A DNA stretch of 64,000 bases from Eunapius fragilis (GCA_963681505.1 OY811973.1:12321983-12385982), one strand, 5' to 3'. Counted from the stretch's first letter, positions 10,301 through 21,160 are shown. Notes: a model not told the origin generated them from the sequence alone. Numbers and translations: made by a program.

Positions 10301-12331
10301 CCCCAGCTGCATAGAGCACCCTCTATATCAGCCATCTGTACACCCCAGCTGCATAGAGCACCCTCTATACCAGCCATCTGTACACCCCAGCTGCATAGAG
10401 CACCCTCTATACCAGCCATCTGTACACCCCAGCTGCATAGATCACCCTCTATACCAGCCATCTGTACACCCCAGCTGCATAGGGTACCCTCTATACCAGC
10501 CATCTGTACAGCTGCGTAGAGCACCCTCTATACCAGCCATCTGTACACCCCAGCTGCATAGAGCACCCTCTATACCAGCCATCTGTACACCCCAGCTGTA
10601 TAGAGCACCCTCTATACCAGCCATCTGTACACCCCAGCTGCATAGAGCACCCTCTATACCAGCCATCTGTACATCCCAGCTGCATAGAGCACCCTCTATA
10701 CCAGCCATCTGTACACCCCAGCTGCATAGAGCACCCTCTATACCAGCCATCTGTACACCCCAGCTGCATAGAGCACCCTCTATACCAGCCATCTGTACAC
10801 CCCAGCTGCATAGAGAACCCTCTATACCAGCCATCTGTACACCCCAGCTGCATAGGGTACCCTCTATACCAGCCATCTGTACAGCTGCGTAGAGCACCCT
10901 CTATACCAGCCATCTGTACACCCCAGCTGCATAGAGCACCCTCTATACCAGCCATCTGTACACCCCAGCTGTATAGAGCACCCTCTATACCAGCCATCTG
11001 TACACCCCAGCTGCATAGAGCACCCTCTATACCAGCCATCTGTACACCCCAGCTGCATAGAGCACCCTCTATACCAGCCATCTGTACACCCCAGCTGTAT
11101 AGAGCACCCTCTATACCAGCCATCTGTACATCCCAGCTGCATAGAGCACCCTCTATACCAGCCATCTGTACACCCCAGCTGCATAGAGCACCCTCTATAC
11201 CAGCCATCTGTACACCCCAGCTGCATAGAGCACCCTCTATACCAGCCATCTGTACACCCCAGCTGCATAGAGAACCCTCTATACCAGCCATCTGTACAGC
11301 TGCATAGAGCACCCTCTATACCAGCCATCTGTACACCCCAGCTGTATAGAGCACCCTCTATACCAGCCATCTGTACACCCCAGCTGCATAGAGCACCCTC
11401 TATACCAGCCATCTGTACACCCCAGCTGCATAGAGCACCCTCTATACCAGCCATCTGTACACCCCAGCTGCATAGAGCACCCTCTATACCAGCCATCTGT
11501 ACAGCTGTATAGAGCACCCTCTATACCAGCCATCTGTACACCCCAGCTGCATAGAGCACCCTCTATACCAGCCATCTGTACACCCCAGCTGCATAGAGCA
11601 CCCTCTATACCAGCCATCTGTACAGCTGTATAGAGCACCCTCTATACCAGCCATCTGTACACCCCAGCTGCATAGAGCACCCTCTATACCAGCCATCTGT
11701 ACACCCCAGCTGCATAGAGAACCCTCTATACCAGCCATCTGTACAGCTGCATAGAGCACCCTCTATACCAGCCATCTGTACACCCCAGCTGCATAGAGCA
11801 CCCTCTATACCAGCCATCTGTACACCCCAGCTGCATAGAGAACCCTCTATACCAGCCATCTGTACAGCTGCATAGAGCACCCTCTATACCAGCCATCTGT
11901 ACACCCCAGCTGCATAGAGCACCCTCTATACCAGCCATCTGTACACCCCAGCTGCATAGAGAACCCTCTATACCAGCCATCTGTATAGCTGCATAGAGCA
12001 CCCTCTATACCAGCCATCTGTACACCCCAGCTGCATAGAGCACCCTCTATACCAGCCATCTGTACACCCCAGCTGCATAGAGCACCCTCTCTACCAGCCA
12101 TCTGTACACCCCAGTTACATAGAACACCCTCTATACTAGCCATCTGCATACCCCAGCTGCATAGAGCACCCTCTATACCAGCCATCTGTACACACCAGCT
12201 GCATAGAGCACCCTCTATACCAGCCATCTGTACACCCCAGCTGCATAGAGCACCCTCTATACCAGCCGTCTGTACACCCAGTTACATAGAGCACCCTCTA
12301 TGCCAGCCATCTGTACACACCAGCTGCATTT
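7350..12331. repeat. 42 bp minisatellite, about 118 copies
   Basis: This tandem array of a 42 bp unit has the core ACCAGCCATCTGTACACCCC followed by AGCTGCATAGAGCACC. The unit is divisible by three, so several frames on both strands stay open for hundreds of codons (peptides such as MQLGCTDGWYRGCS); these are not genes. The left part (to about 8340) mixes two unit types (TATACACCTCAGC and TGTACACCCCAGC). The middle is nearly homogeneous. A 37 bp unit lacking ACCCC recurs and becomes regular at the right end. Final units (12100-12331) are more diverged, as expected at an array edge. Confidence 0.97.
11500..11995. repeat. 121 bp higher-order repeat within the minisatellite
   Basis: The shortened 37 bp unit (junction tgtacagctg, or tgtatagctg in the last copy) occurs at 11500, 11621, 11742, 11863 and 11984, exactly 121 bp apart, that is 42+42+37. 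Earlier occurrences at 10507, 10880 and 11295 are 373 and 415 bp apart, also whole numbers of 42 bp units plus one 37 bp unit. This shows recent amplification of a three-unit block. Confidence 0.92.
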
Positions 12332-12909
12332 CTACCAGCGCTATAATAAAAGTTCCCTTTTAAAAAAACCTTTCACATTGGTTTTTCTGTTTGTCATATA
12401 GCACAGTGTTAATAAAATTGTCTCAGCACATGCACTCTATTATACATGTAGGAGACATGAGTTGGAATAGATATCTCTGATAACTACCTATCACAAGATT
12501 GAAGATATGTGCTTTGACTGATTTGATAAACATCATAATCTTTCATAAACAGCAGTATTTGCCTTACTTATGTTTGCTGTTACTGTTTGTGTCTTGTGCA
12601 TGTATGTAAGATCATAGGGCTGCCCTCTGTTATAGTGGCCAAGAACATCAAGTGATTTGATTTCTATGGGATAGTAATTCGTAGTATCTAATTCATGCAA
12701 TATCAGTTAACACATTTCTTGTCTCTAATACAAGAAATAAATTAGATTTGATCGCAAACAGGGCCAGGAATAATCTACTCTCCCTGTTTTTAATACAAAT
12801 TCTCTGCCTTAATATATCAGTTACTGTTCTTCCAGTCATTATTGCTGTTCCACCTTACCCCAGCACACAAACTCCCTCCAGCACACCACACTCCCACTCC
12901 GTAACATAC
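12332..12909. other. Intergenic or intronic stretch, nothing recognised
   Basis: AT-rich unique sequence between the minisatellite and the FN3 exon. A 68-codon plus-strand frame overlapping the FN3 exon antisense is a shadow. If the Ig/FN3 exons at 13-14 kb belong to the same gene as those at 0-2 kb, this is part of one intron of about 10.9 kb. Confidence 0.5.
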
Positions 12910-13158
12910 TTGTTCTGTTTGTCATGGCAGCACTGCTGGTCCCAGCACAGTTGATGGTCACCACTGAGACAGTGTAGACTGTGTTATTGGTCAGTCCAGT
13001 GAATGTGTATGTGTTCGCATTAGCAGGTAGGGAGATAGGAGTGCTGCCATTGATACTGACATTGTAGCTGGTAGCAGTGGTAACAGATGTCCAGGTCACT
13101 GTTAGCTGGTCTGAATAGATGCTTGTCAGTGATGTAATGGATGGAGCACTGGGAGGGG
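12910..13158 (-). CDS. FN3 domain exon
   Basis: A symmetric phase 1-1 exon of 249 bp encodes one complete FN3 domain: PPSAPSITSLTS, QLTVTWTSV, SYNVSING, YTFTGLTNNTVYTVSVV and a closing Cys-containing strand. The acceptor is tgtttcag and the donor is A|gtatgt. Its upstream partner on the same strand is the Ig-like exon at 13727-14128, across a 568 bp intron that holds a GT microsatellite and a MITE fragment. Ig-like followed by FN3 is the same order as in the 43-47 kb receptor gene. Confidence 0.88.
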
Positions 13159-13225
13159 CTGAAACATTGACATTGTCTGAAGAGTTTGGCATGAGAAAGG
13201 TTTGTAAAATTATGTAATTATTATT

Positions 13226-13410
13226 ATTGGGGTCGTAGCAGCGAAAAGGGACCTAGCGCATATTATAAAAAAATTTCCACGAAGGAACTTCAAAGTTGAC
13301 ACATGCAATTAAAATGTTAAATAAAGGTCACTGCAAATCCACGATGGACAAGCTAATTTCCAGTGTGTAAGAAATAGATTGTAAAGGACATCTCTTAGAA
13401 AATGAAATAA
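13226..13410 (+). mobile_element. Partial MITE (same family as 21.17-21.35 kb)
   Basis: The sequence begins ttggggtcgtagcagcgaaa agggacct and continues through a block closely related to 21166-21300 (both contain the gctaayttccagtgygtaag section). Its right terminal inverted repeat is missing or unrecognisable, so this is a truncated copy. It sits in the intron between the FN3 and Ig-like exons. Confidence 0.6.
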
Positions 13411-13473
13411 TTGGAAAACTTGAAAAAAATATGTGCTATATTTGCAGTTGTGGACATGTTAATGGAGTGTGGT

Positions 13474-13553
<80 letters not shown>
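13474..13553. repeat. GT microsatellite
   Basis: An uninterrupted GT dinucleotide tract of roughly 80 bp lies in the intron of the minus-strand receptor gene. Open frames across it encode only Val-Cys or Thr-His repeats and are spurious. Confidence 0.97.
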
Positions 13554-13557
<4 letters not shown>

Positions 13558-13726
13558 TATGCTCTATATAGTGGTTGGAGGATTGCATGTGTAGTTGGTG
13601 AAATGGACATCTTGCTGTTGCCATGGTTACATGCTTCTATCACACTAATGTAAGACAATAATAGTCCTAGTGGGCATATGCTAATATGTAATTGTATTAT
13701 GTAGTGTTCATTCCACTATGGCTTAC

Positions 13727-14128
13727 CAAGGACTGATATGGTTGCATTCCCAATAGAAGTGGTTACAAAGGTCAATACATTGTAGTTGGAACATGAGACC
13801 ACCAGACCATCCATTGCTGGTGTGACCACCACAGAGAGGGTGGATGTTAAACAGTAGAAGTTATTAGTAAGAGGAGGTGTATTGGTTGCTGTGAAGGGTC
13901 CACATGTGCCACTTGAAGAAGTAGTGAGACAGGATTGACCAGGCCCTGGAGGACCCTGAGCTAGTGTGAGTGTAGTCCCTGCACAGCCTCCCACTGAAGG
14001 CACACCCAGCAGTGTGATTCCAGCATAGCTGCCAATATTACACATGTAGGTGACAGCAATGTCAGGACATATCTCCGTGGGACAGCCGGTCCCTCCTGTG
14101 AGCTGACATGTCAGGGTCTGGGAGGAAA
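13727..14128 (-). CDS. Sponge-type Ig-like domain exon
   Basis: A phase 1-1 exon (402 bp, 134 codons) spans from the acceptor ccctccaag to the donor G|gtaagc. It begins FSSQTLTCQLTGG and continues CPDIAVTYMCNIG, PGQSCLTT, FYCLTSTLSVVVTP, LVVSCSNYN and GNATISVLG. The layout matches the Ig-like exon at 46730-47077 (FSVAQLTCPGG..., YLCNI, STATI-like end), including the residues just after the signal-peptide junction. This suggests it is the first extracellular domain of a receptor. I searched 14131-14535 for a signal-peptide exon and did not find a convincing one. An alternative acceptor 11 bp inside the exon would give a phase-0 start and is less consistent. Confidence 0.82.
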
Positions 14129-14535
14129 CTTGGAGGGTGTGGATGGTGGGGAAATGTAGACAGGTAGATAATTTAAATGCTGTGCCCTGTTCTTATGGTG
14201 GAAACCATGCAATTATCTTGTTCAATACCTACATGCATTTTGTCAAGTGAAACATACCATGTACATTTATTTGGCACAACCTACCATGGTCAGCTGTGTT
14301 CAATAGCACTTCACATACGTATGTTGAATAGTCTATATGTCTATACTAAATGAAATGCAACTCAGAGATTTTTTGATAAGAAGCTCCCTGTCCCGACACA
14401 CGAATGGTTACAGTTAATCATTGGACCTTGCAGCAAAGGCTGCAGACCCGCTTGCTTCAGGTAAACCGTTAGAAATTAGCAGTTATGTGACAGTGAAGTC
14501 AAATGCAGCTGGCATGCCCAGCATCCCATTGGCAG

Positions 14536-16240
14536 CAGGGGCGGATCCAGGATTTGGGGAAAGGGGGGATCCAATAAATATATTCACAACTGGGGGAGGG
14601 TACGGGAGGGGGCGTGCCCCCTCCCGTGACAGCAAGAGGGTCTGGGGGAGCGCTGATAGCTCCCCGAGTGGGGTCTGGGGCTTCGCCCCAGCCGCTTTTT
14701 GCTTTTGCGTTTATTTAGCATGAAATTCATAGTGACATCCAATACAAACATCATGCGATATCCGGATTACTAGAGCATGCACTTGCATGGATAGCGACGA
14801 GAAAACTCTTCATTTTTCACAATGCTATGGTTCCTACTGCTACTTCGTGACGTAAAGCTTTTGTGAATTTGTGCCCGAAGCGTGCACGTGGGCATGCACC
14901 AGCTACATGTCGGTCTATAAACGACTCGCGTATGTTTTACTACAGTATTAGTACTTTTAGTTTGTTTAGCTCTATAGCTACGGTAATAACCTAGGAAAAG
15001 AATCTGAGATCCATCCCATTCACGTCTTTCGATCGCTTACCTCAATTCCTGCTCACACGCACCATTCGATCATAGATTGAATAACCTTACGGTACGGGAT
15101 CGGAAAAGCAATATCTAACGCCATAGAGTCGCGTGTTCTATCATCGTTTCGCATGAATCTAATTAAGTTCGCGCGGGCTTTCTTGGTGTGAAACTGTAGA
15201 ATCGGGCAAGACGAAGACATCAGAAGGTAAAAGAGACAGATCACGATTCCCTAAAGTCTTGAGATAGTTTCTAACTCTTTTGGTTCGTTCACAAAAAATA
15301 TATCTAAAGCTTTAGAATGCGTGTGATCACAAAACTAGCCGATCAAGCGTTGCCAAAGCAAAGTGAGATTTTGGGGCGAATTGCCGTGGCAACATGCAGC
15401 ATGTTCAAGCGCCAAAGCATGCCTTACGAGAACGCTCAATGAGTGAAGCGTGGCGTAGTGCTGGTTTAAAGAGAACAAGTCCTATCGTTGTAAAGATATA
15501 TAGCTTCAAACACAAAAATATGACTAAAATACCCTCCGCGCCAGTCAAATTGTTGTATCACCATGGTGGATGGACGTGGCTTCAAAGTTAGTTTTACGAG
15601 AAGAACAAAGGCCAATAGGTGGCGTAGGGGGGGGTTTAAAGCTTTCTGTACTTATAGAAGCGTACTTACAGCCCTGCATATCTGACAATTTAATTAGGAC
15701 ATGTCTCCGCGAGGACGATTGTCAAAAACAACAAAAGTGCCATGAATGCGGTGAACTTACCGTCTCAATTGGGATTGACATTTGGAAGGATGCCAGGAGG
15801 GCCCATCTGTGGCAGCAACTGAATGAAGTAACGGTTGTGCCGACACTCCTACCTCACACCATGTAATGAATACTCTTAAAATGTACATGACGTCATATTT
15901 ACGTGAAACAGTGTCAATGCCATTGCAATGTATTGCGTTTCCAATCCCGTTCCGTAAGGTCTTCAATCTATGATTCGATTGATCGCGCGATTAAATTCTG
16001 ATTAACCACACATGCAAAATTAAATTTCGTTAATAGGGGAGGATTTAGTCAGAGTGATTTAGTTAGATCGATCTAGATCCCGCTTGGCTAGAACAATGTG
16101 CAAGCCTGCAAAGGATGGTAACATGCAGAACGCTGCATAGATTACAGTATGCATTACGTCATTCTTATGCATTACGTCATTCTTCATATAGGAAAGGGGG
16201 GGTCCGGACCCCCTGGACCCCCCCCCTAAATCCGCCCCTG
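14536..16240. mobile_element. 1.7 kb DNA transposon with CAGGGGCGGAT termini
   Basis: The left end is CAGGGGCGGATCCAGGATTT; the right end read inward is CAGGGGCGGATTTAGGGGGG. Both are followed by G-rich/C-rich subterminal tracts. The pentamer ggcag flanks both ends (14531-14535, 16241-16245), a possible short target duplication, although hAT elements with similar termini make 8 bp ones. The interior has small open frames (15394-15588 and 15570-15863 on plus, the latter with CLREDDCQKQQKCHECGE) without a recognised transposase. I infer a non-autonomous or decayed element of uncertain superfamily. Confidence 0.75.
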
Positions 16241-16463
16241 GGCAGAAAGAACATCAGCTAGTTGTTTGCTCTTCTCATTGAAATCCTTTACCACTCCCCA
16301 CCTCTACCTGCTCATGAAGACCATAACCACTCCCCACCTCTACCTGCTCATGAAGACCATAACAACTCCCCACCTCTACCTGCTCATGAAGACCATAACC
16401 ACTCCCCACCTCTACCTGCTCATGAAGACCATAACCACTCCCCACCTCTACCTGCTCATGAAG

Positions 16464-17788
16464 CACAGCGAAACCGCTATCCGGAGACGGGTTGCAACGG
16501 TACTCCGTCTCTTTTGAACATGACGGGCTTCTACGTAAATGTCACGGAAACGTTTAGTGACGGTGCCCGTGTATGTGCAATGGTAATCGACGAACGTTAC
16601 AGCACGGTACCGTCCACATAGTTATTGACGTCATAGTCACATGATTATTATTATTATTATTCTGGCTGATCTAAGTGAAAATGAGCGGCAAGCGACGCTA
16701 CTGTCACCACTGTGGGGAATACGTGTGTAGATCTACATGTATATGTCCTGTCCTGAATGCTTCAAAATCGGCAGATACTGGTCTCCTGGGAGGTGTGGAC
16801 CTTCACGAGCGTGGCCTCATCAGGTAAATGTGTCGGTAGGCGCCATTTTTGTTGTGACGAACCCCCTTCTTTCAGTCTACAGGAATAGGTTGTAACGCGG
16901 AAGTACGTGCTTTTCGTTATGTAAGTTGATATCTGATACTTGTTTTTCCTCTCGCTTACCCTTTCCACGAACGTACTCTGGAGCGCCATGAGGTATGTCA
17001 ATGTGTCACAAGGATCTCTTTTTTTTTTTTGTAACAGATGAACGTTTGCTGGCAAGACAGTTGTGCCTTTCGCATGCATTACGGTATACTGTTTCCAATC
17101 TGTAAGTTGTTGTATTATTATTGTTGGGCTTATGATTTTTGTTTCCTCGCTTACAGTCGAAGTTACTTTGTTTGTCTTTGGAGCGCAATGAGGTATGTGC
17201 AAAAGAATCTCTTTTTCTCACCTGCGACTTTTTGTAACAGATGAAGGTTTGATGACGACAGAGTTGTGCGACTGTCGTCCTGGTTGACGCCCGTGTCATC
17301 AATAACCTAACCACAATTGTGATTTTAAAAGCAAGTACTTCGTGTGGTTCTCATCCTATAATTGTATCTTTCAACAGGACAGAATCCTACCAGTACAGTT
17401 GTTTTGTACATCAATAAGTACAGAGACCAAGCAAAATACTTGCGTTTCCCTTTCGTACATGCCTATGTATTTGTACAATGACTTTTTCAAAACTGCTTCA
17501 GAATCTGAGAAAGGTGCATGTGATACTGTGGTGCTGCATGGGTAGAAGCGGCGCGGTGCCTAAAACGTACCGACGGTACGACACAGTAAAAAGCGAACCT
17601 CTTTAACCGTCGATTTACCGAAGTGACGGATTTTAACGTATAAATGACGTGACAGAGTGACGGGGAAAGAGACGTTACCGTCCACTCTCAGTCCACAGAC
17701 GGCCCGTTAACGGTATCCGCCTACATCAAAGAGACGGGTAAGGTCACGTGATGAGACGTTACCGTGTCCATGTAACGGTTTCGCTGTG
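16464..17788 (+). mobile_element. CACTA/EnSpm-like non-autonomous transposon
   Basis: A 1325 bp element has termini CACAGCGAAACCG and CGGTTTCGCTGTG and an exact 3 bp target duplication (aag at 16461-16463 and 17789-17791), proven by the interrupted minisatellite. CACAG/CACTA-type ends with 3 bp duplications are the hallmark of the CACTA (EnSpm) superfamily. Inside are an apparent first coding exon (16681-16824) and two related direct copies of about 130-150 bp (near 16918-17048 and 17098-17248), each ending at ttttgtaacagatgaasgtttg. No DDE domain is present, so it would depend on a transposase in trans. Confidence 0.9.
16681..16824 (+). pseudogene. N-terminal exon remnant of a CACTA-type transposase
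   Basis: An ATG opens a frame reading MSGKRRYCHHCGEYVCRS, a Cys-x2-Cys cluster after an RRYC-like start, followed by about 30 codons to a donor-like ATCAG|gtaaatg. I associate this short Cys motif near the N-terminus with animal EnSpm transposase-associated proteins, from memory and without a search. No downstream exon survives in this element. Expression is not implied. Confidence 0.45.
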
Positions 17789-18140
17789 AAGACCATAACC
17801 ACTCCCCACCTCTACCTGCTCATGAAGACCATAACCACTCCCCACCTCTACCTGCTCATGAAGACCATAACCACTCCCCACCTCTATCTGCTCATGAAGA
17901 CCATAACCACTCCCCACCTCTACCTGCTCATGAAGACCATAACCACTCCCCACATCTACCTGCTCATGAAGACCATAACCACTCCCCACCTCTACCTGCT
18001 CATGAAGACCATAACCACTCCCCACCTCTATCTGCTCATGAAGACCATAACCACTCCCCACCTCTACCTGCTCATGAAGACCATAACCACTCCCCACATC
18101 TACCTGCTCATGAAGACCATAACCACTCCCCACCTCTACC

Positions 18141-18860
18141 CGAACACCAATCTTCGGCATGACTCCACAAAACATCCCACATTATAGCGGGTGACCACAA
18201 TACGATTATACCATAACCCCCAGGCGGGCAGGTCTATTGTTGTGGGTACTGTTTTGGAACAGGGGATGAAAGCATGATCATTGGCTTAAACTAAGGCTAG
18301 ACTAAGCCTGCCGTATTTGTTTAGGTACTTAACAAAAAGTTTGAAACAAACATTTATGCATAACTAAAAGGATCAGTTTAAAGACCATATTGAATGGTTT
18401 TCAAAACTTTTTTTTGTTTTTGATTTAATATTTTAACATATTCCTAACCGGAGAAACATGCCTTTATGTACCAATAAAACAATGTATGGAGATTGATGCA
18501 GAAACATTATAAAAACTATGATCATTATAATGCCAATATTCAAATGGTCATAACTTTTTTGTCAATTTTTTGATCAACATAAAAACTAATATTTGATGTG
18601 CGTCCAATTAAACCGATTAAACTTATCTTTCTCCAAGGCCCTGTATTAAAAAATTAATCCTAGCAGTATTAACTGAACAAACTTTATTTGCAGTAACACA
18701 TGTTTTGTAAATAATAAAACTTCCAGCCAAATAAATTAAGACATTGAATCGATTTCCTACATATCGAATAACAGTCCCTGGCTTTATACCTTCATGTAAA
18801 GTGCTTAAAGCCACTCAGTTCTCCTGCATGTACCCTGCATCTTGGTTATTCCAACTGCAA
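18141..18860. other. AT-rich stretch, nothing recognised
   Basis: Unique AT-rich DNA between the minisatellite and the long-TIR element. Short open frames have no supporting signal. No repeat or splice-bounded coding block was seen. Confidence 0.5.
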
Positions 18861-18869
18861 AATAACCGC

Positions 18870-19632
18870 TAGCCTCGTCCCCAGGCCCTATTTTTATATT
18901 AAAGTTAGAGGGGACAAAAAATAGGGCCTGGTATCGATTGGCAAGGTCTTGGTGCGCATGCGCTAGCCATTCTCCAGAATCTGGAGAATCGTGCACTGTT
19001 GTAATTTGGTTTATAATCCTTTCCGTATATTAATTCGGTTCTCCGCGTAAGCTTTACCTCGTCCCAGACCGTCGTATATGCATCGCCCCGCGCAGCGCTC
19101 CATTTCGAATATAACAAAATAAATGCTAAGAATGGAGACAAGGAAAGAGTCATGGTCTTGCAGGATTTGTGGCAGTGTTGTGCCTCCCACACATTGGGTA
19201 GCACTCTTTTCTACACTAGGACTGAGCTACGTTGATCTTGTGGAGCGGTGGTGCGCTTCAGTTTGAAGTCGAACATGAACGGTAAGAGTTGGTAGCAAAT
19301 TGACTTCCCGTACCCAGGAAACTAAGCGAACACATCCCGACCATTGTACAGATGGAAAAGTGCTTCCTCATGCTTGGCCTTGAGTACTAGGCTTTCCAGG
19401 TGAACACACCTCAGAGAATAAGCTACCGCTTCACGGAACACAGCTGAATACGCCATCACTCGATCAGACTAGTAAGATACGGAAAGGAGCAAACCAAATT
19501 ACGACAGTGCACGATTCTCCAGATTCTGGAGAATGGCTAGCGCATGCGCACCAAGACCTTGCCAATCGATACCAGGCCCTATTTTTTGTCCCCGCTAACT
19601 TTAATATAAAATAGAGTCTGGGGACGAGGCTA
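18870..19632. mobile_element. Long-TIR element with 9 bp target duplication and captured helicase fragment
   Basis: A 763 bp element begins TAGCCTCGTCCCCAG and ends with its complement. The arms (18870-19027 and 19477-19632) are about 156 bp and differ at only a few positions. The 9-mer aataaccgc flanks both sides exactly (18861-18869, 19633-19641). Long terminal inverted repeats with 9 bp duplications are typical of Mutator-like elements, and the internal RecQ-helicase-like fragment (minus strand) makes it resemble a Pack-MULE. Each arm also contains a smaller palindrome around GGCCCTATTTT. A short relative lies at 40616-40716. Superfamily assignment is inference. Confidence 0.88.
19225..19456 (-). 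pseudogene. RecQ-like helicase N-terminal fragment
   Basis: Minus-strand reading from ATG at 19456: MAYSAVFREAVAYSL, then LKAKHEEALFHLYNGRDVF, one in-frame stop, then FPGYGKSICYQLLPFMFDFK. This matches the region leading into motif I (Walker A) of RecQ-family SF2 helicases, where the usual form is P-T-G-x-GKS-x-CYQ-x-P. Here the Thr is missing and a TAG precedes the motif, so the fragment is not functional. It lies entirely between the two inverted arms, so it is either transduplicated host sequence or the remnant of an element-encoded helicase. Confidence 0.72.
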
Positions 19633-19641
19633 AATAACCGC

Positions 19642-21160
19642 CAAATGTGCAGCTTTGTATCCCATCTCTACTTTTATGTACTTCTAATCTTATTTTTGAT
19701 ATGCCATCCAGTGGATGTATCTGCTGAAACAGTTCTTCGAGCTTTTACAACACACAGTGATTTACAATAACCATATCATTCATGGTACATTATTATGAGC
19801 GTATTTTTGAATAGAAAACTGCATCAGGCTGAATAAATGTATTAACAGCATCATTTATCGGATTGCATGGCAATGTGTGTATAATAAATAATCATCCGTT
19901 TATCAACCTGTTAAATTGACCAAGGGCTTAGTGTGGTTAAAATGAGATGGGGGTGATAAGTGACATCTAGGCTGGGGACTCGTAGTTTTGCAAGGTAGCA
20001 TAATATTAGCATGGGATGCGGCAACTATAAATGAAATACATACTAATGAAATACCACTGCAGGAAAAGCAAATGTGTTGCAGATTAATGAACTCCCTGAG
20101 TCATCTGAAATTGATTGCCATATCTGAAGCATTAAGGCCTATCAAACGGTCATTGCATGCATGGTTTACAGTATCATTGCATGCATGCTTTAACGGTATT
20201 TGGCATCTCCGGCAATACTATAACTTGGTCTGTATCATTGTATCATTGTATCATTGTATCATTGTATCACAGCCCAAAAATTCTGAAAGCGACATATTAC
20301 AACGTTCATACATCAATACAACGAGCAGTGTTATTACTAATATGTTAAAATGCATGCTATATAAAAAGCCTTTCCTTTAAAGACAATTTTAAGTCAGAGC
20401 CTTGTTTCCTAGCCTATTACACCACCATGCAATCCCTACCATTCCTATACACTGATTATATATATCATACTGTCTTGTAGAGACAATAGCAGCTATGACA
20501 TGCGATAGGCCTACCATAGCTGACAGTGTAGAAGAAGAAGACACTCATCAGAAAGGACATCCTGTATTGTAAGAGAAAGCCATTAGGTTTAATTTGGCCC
20601 ATTGTAACGATAGTTTTAACTTAATTCACATGCATGGTTTAAGTTAAATATTAGAGTAGATCAAAACGCATAGCCATTTGCAAGGCATCAGCATAGTGTT
20701 CGTACCCAGGCCGCTTTGGCATGGACCGTATGCCAGATGTTGGTGGAAAATAGCCAAATCGAAGCCGTTTTCGTCGCATGCACACACAATCAATGATGAA
20801 TCGCTAATCATTCTTATTTATAATAGGCGACTTAATACTTATCGCAACTTTAGAAGTTATGCATACCTTGTGGCATGAAAGCGTTAAAGCTTTGGCTATT
20901 ATCACCCGTACCCAGGCCATTGCTGGCATAGCTTCGAATTGAGACAACCTGTTGTCTTAAGTAATGGATGGACCCAACAACACAACACAGAGAATAATGA
21001 TAAGCTACGTTGTGTGAGTTTATGTATGAATAAGGTCCCTATTGTGCGCAGCGGAGACAGCCCGCCACTGGCACGCCGTTGAGAGCGCGTGGGAGATCTA
21101 GAGACGTTTCCAGATGGCGTGAAGCTTTGCCGGAACCACAGTATGTCAAGCCAGTTATGA
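19642..21160. other. Unassigned stretch with a short tatcattg repeat
   Basis: No gene is supported. A 130-codon plus-strand frame (19988-20377) has no recognisable domain and crosses a short tandem gtatcatt repeat at 20230-20270. Two scattered cgtacccaggcc motifs (about 20702 and 20911) resemble transposon ends but have no partner I can place. Confidence 0.4.

Larger units (their letters stand above)
16290..18140. repeat. 36 bp minisatellite split by a transposon
   Basis: Tandem 36 bp units (CTCATGAAGACCATAACCAC then TCCCCACCTCTACCTG) occupy 16290-16463 (about five copies) and 17789-18140 (about ten copies). The two blocks are one array: removing the element at 16464-17788 together with one aag restores a perfect repeat unit across the junction. 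The unit length is divisible by three, so open frames on both strands are meaningless. The arms are nearly homogeneous, with single-base variants such as cacatctacc and ctctatctg. Confidence 0.95.

Noticed and set aside
8695..10524. A 609-codon minus-strand ORF and several others of 200-450 codons
   Set aside because: They lie wholly inside the 42 bp minisatellite; the unit is divisible by three and lacks stops in several frames on both strands, so length carries no coding information.
7350..12331. CRISPR array
   Set aside because: Repeats are directly adjacent with no variable spacers, no cas genes are near, and the context is a eukaryotic genome with introns.
15547..15600. Host exon inside the 14.5-16.2 kb element
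   Set aside because: Short frames such as HHGGWTWLQS have no partner exons or splice logic.
19988..20380. 130-codon plus-strand ORF
   Set aside because: Crosses a tatcattg short tandem repeat and has no recognisable motif or conserved composition.
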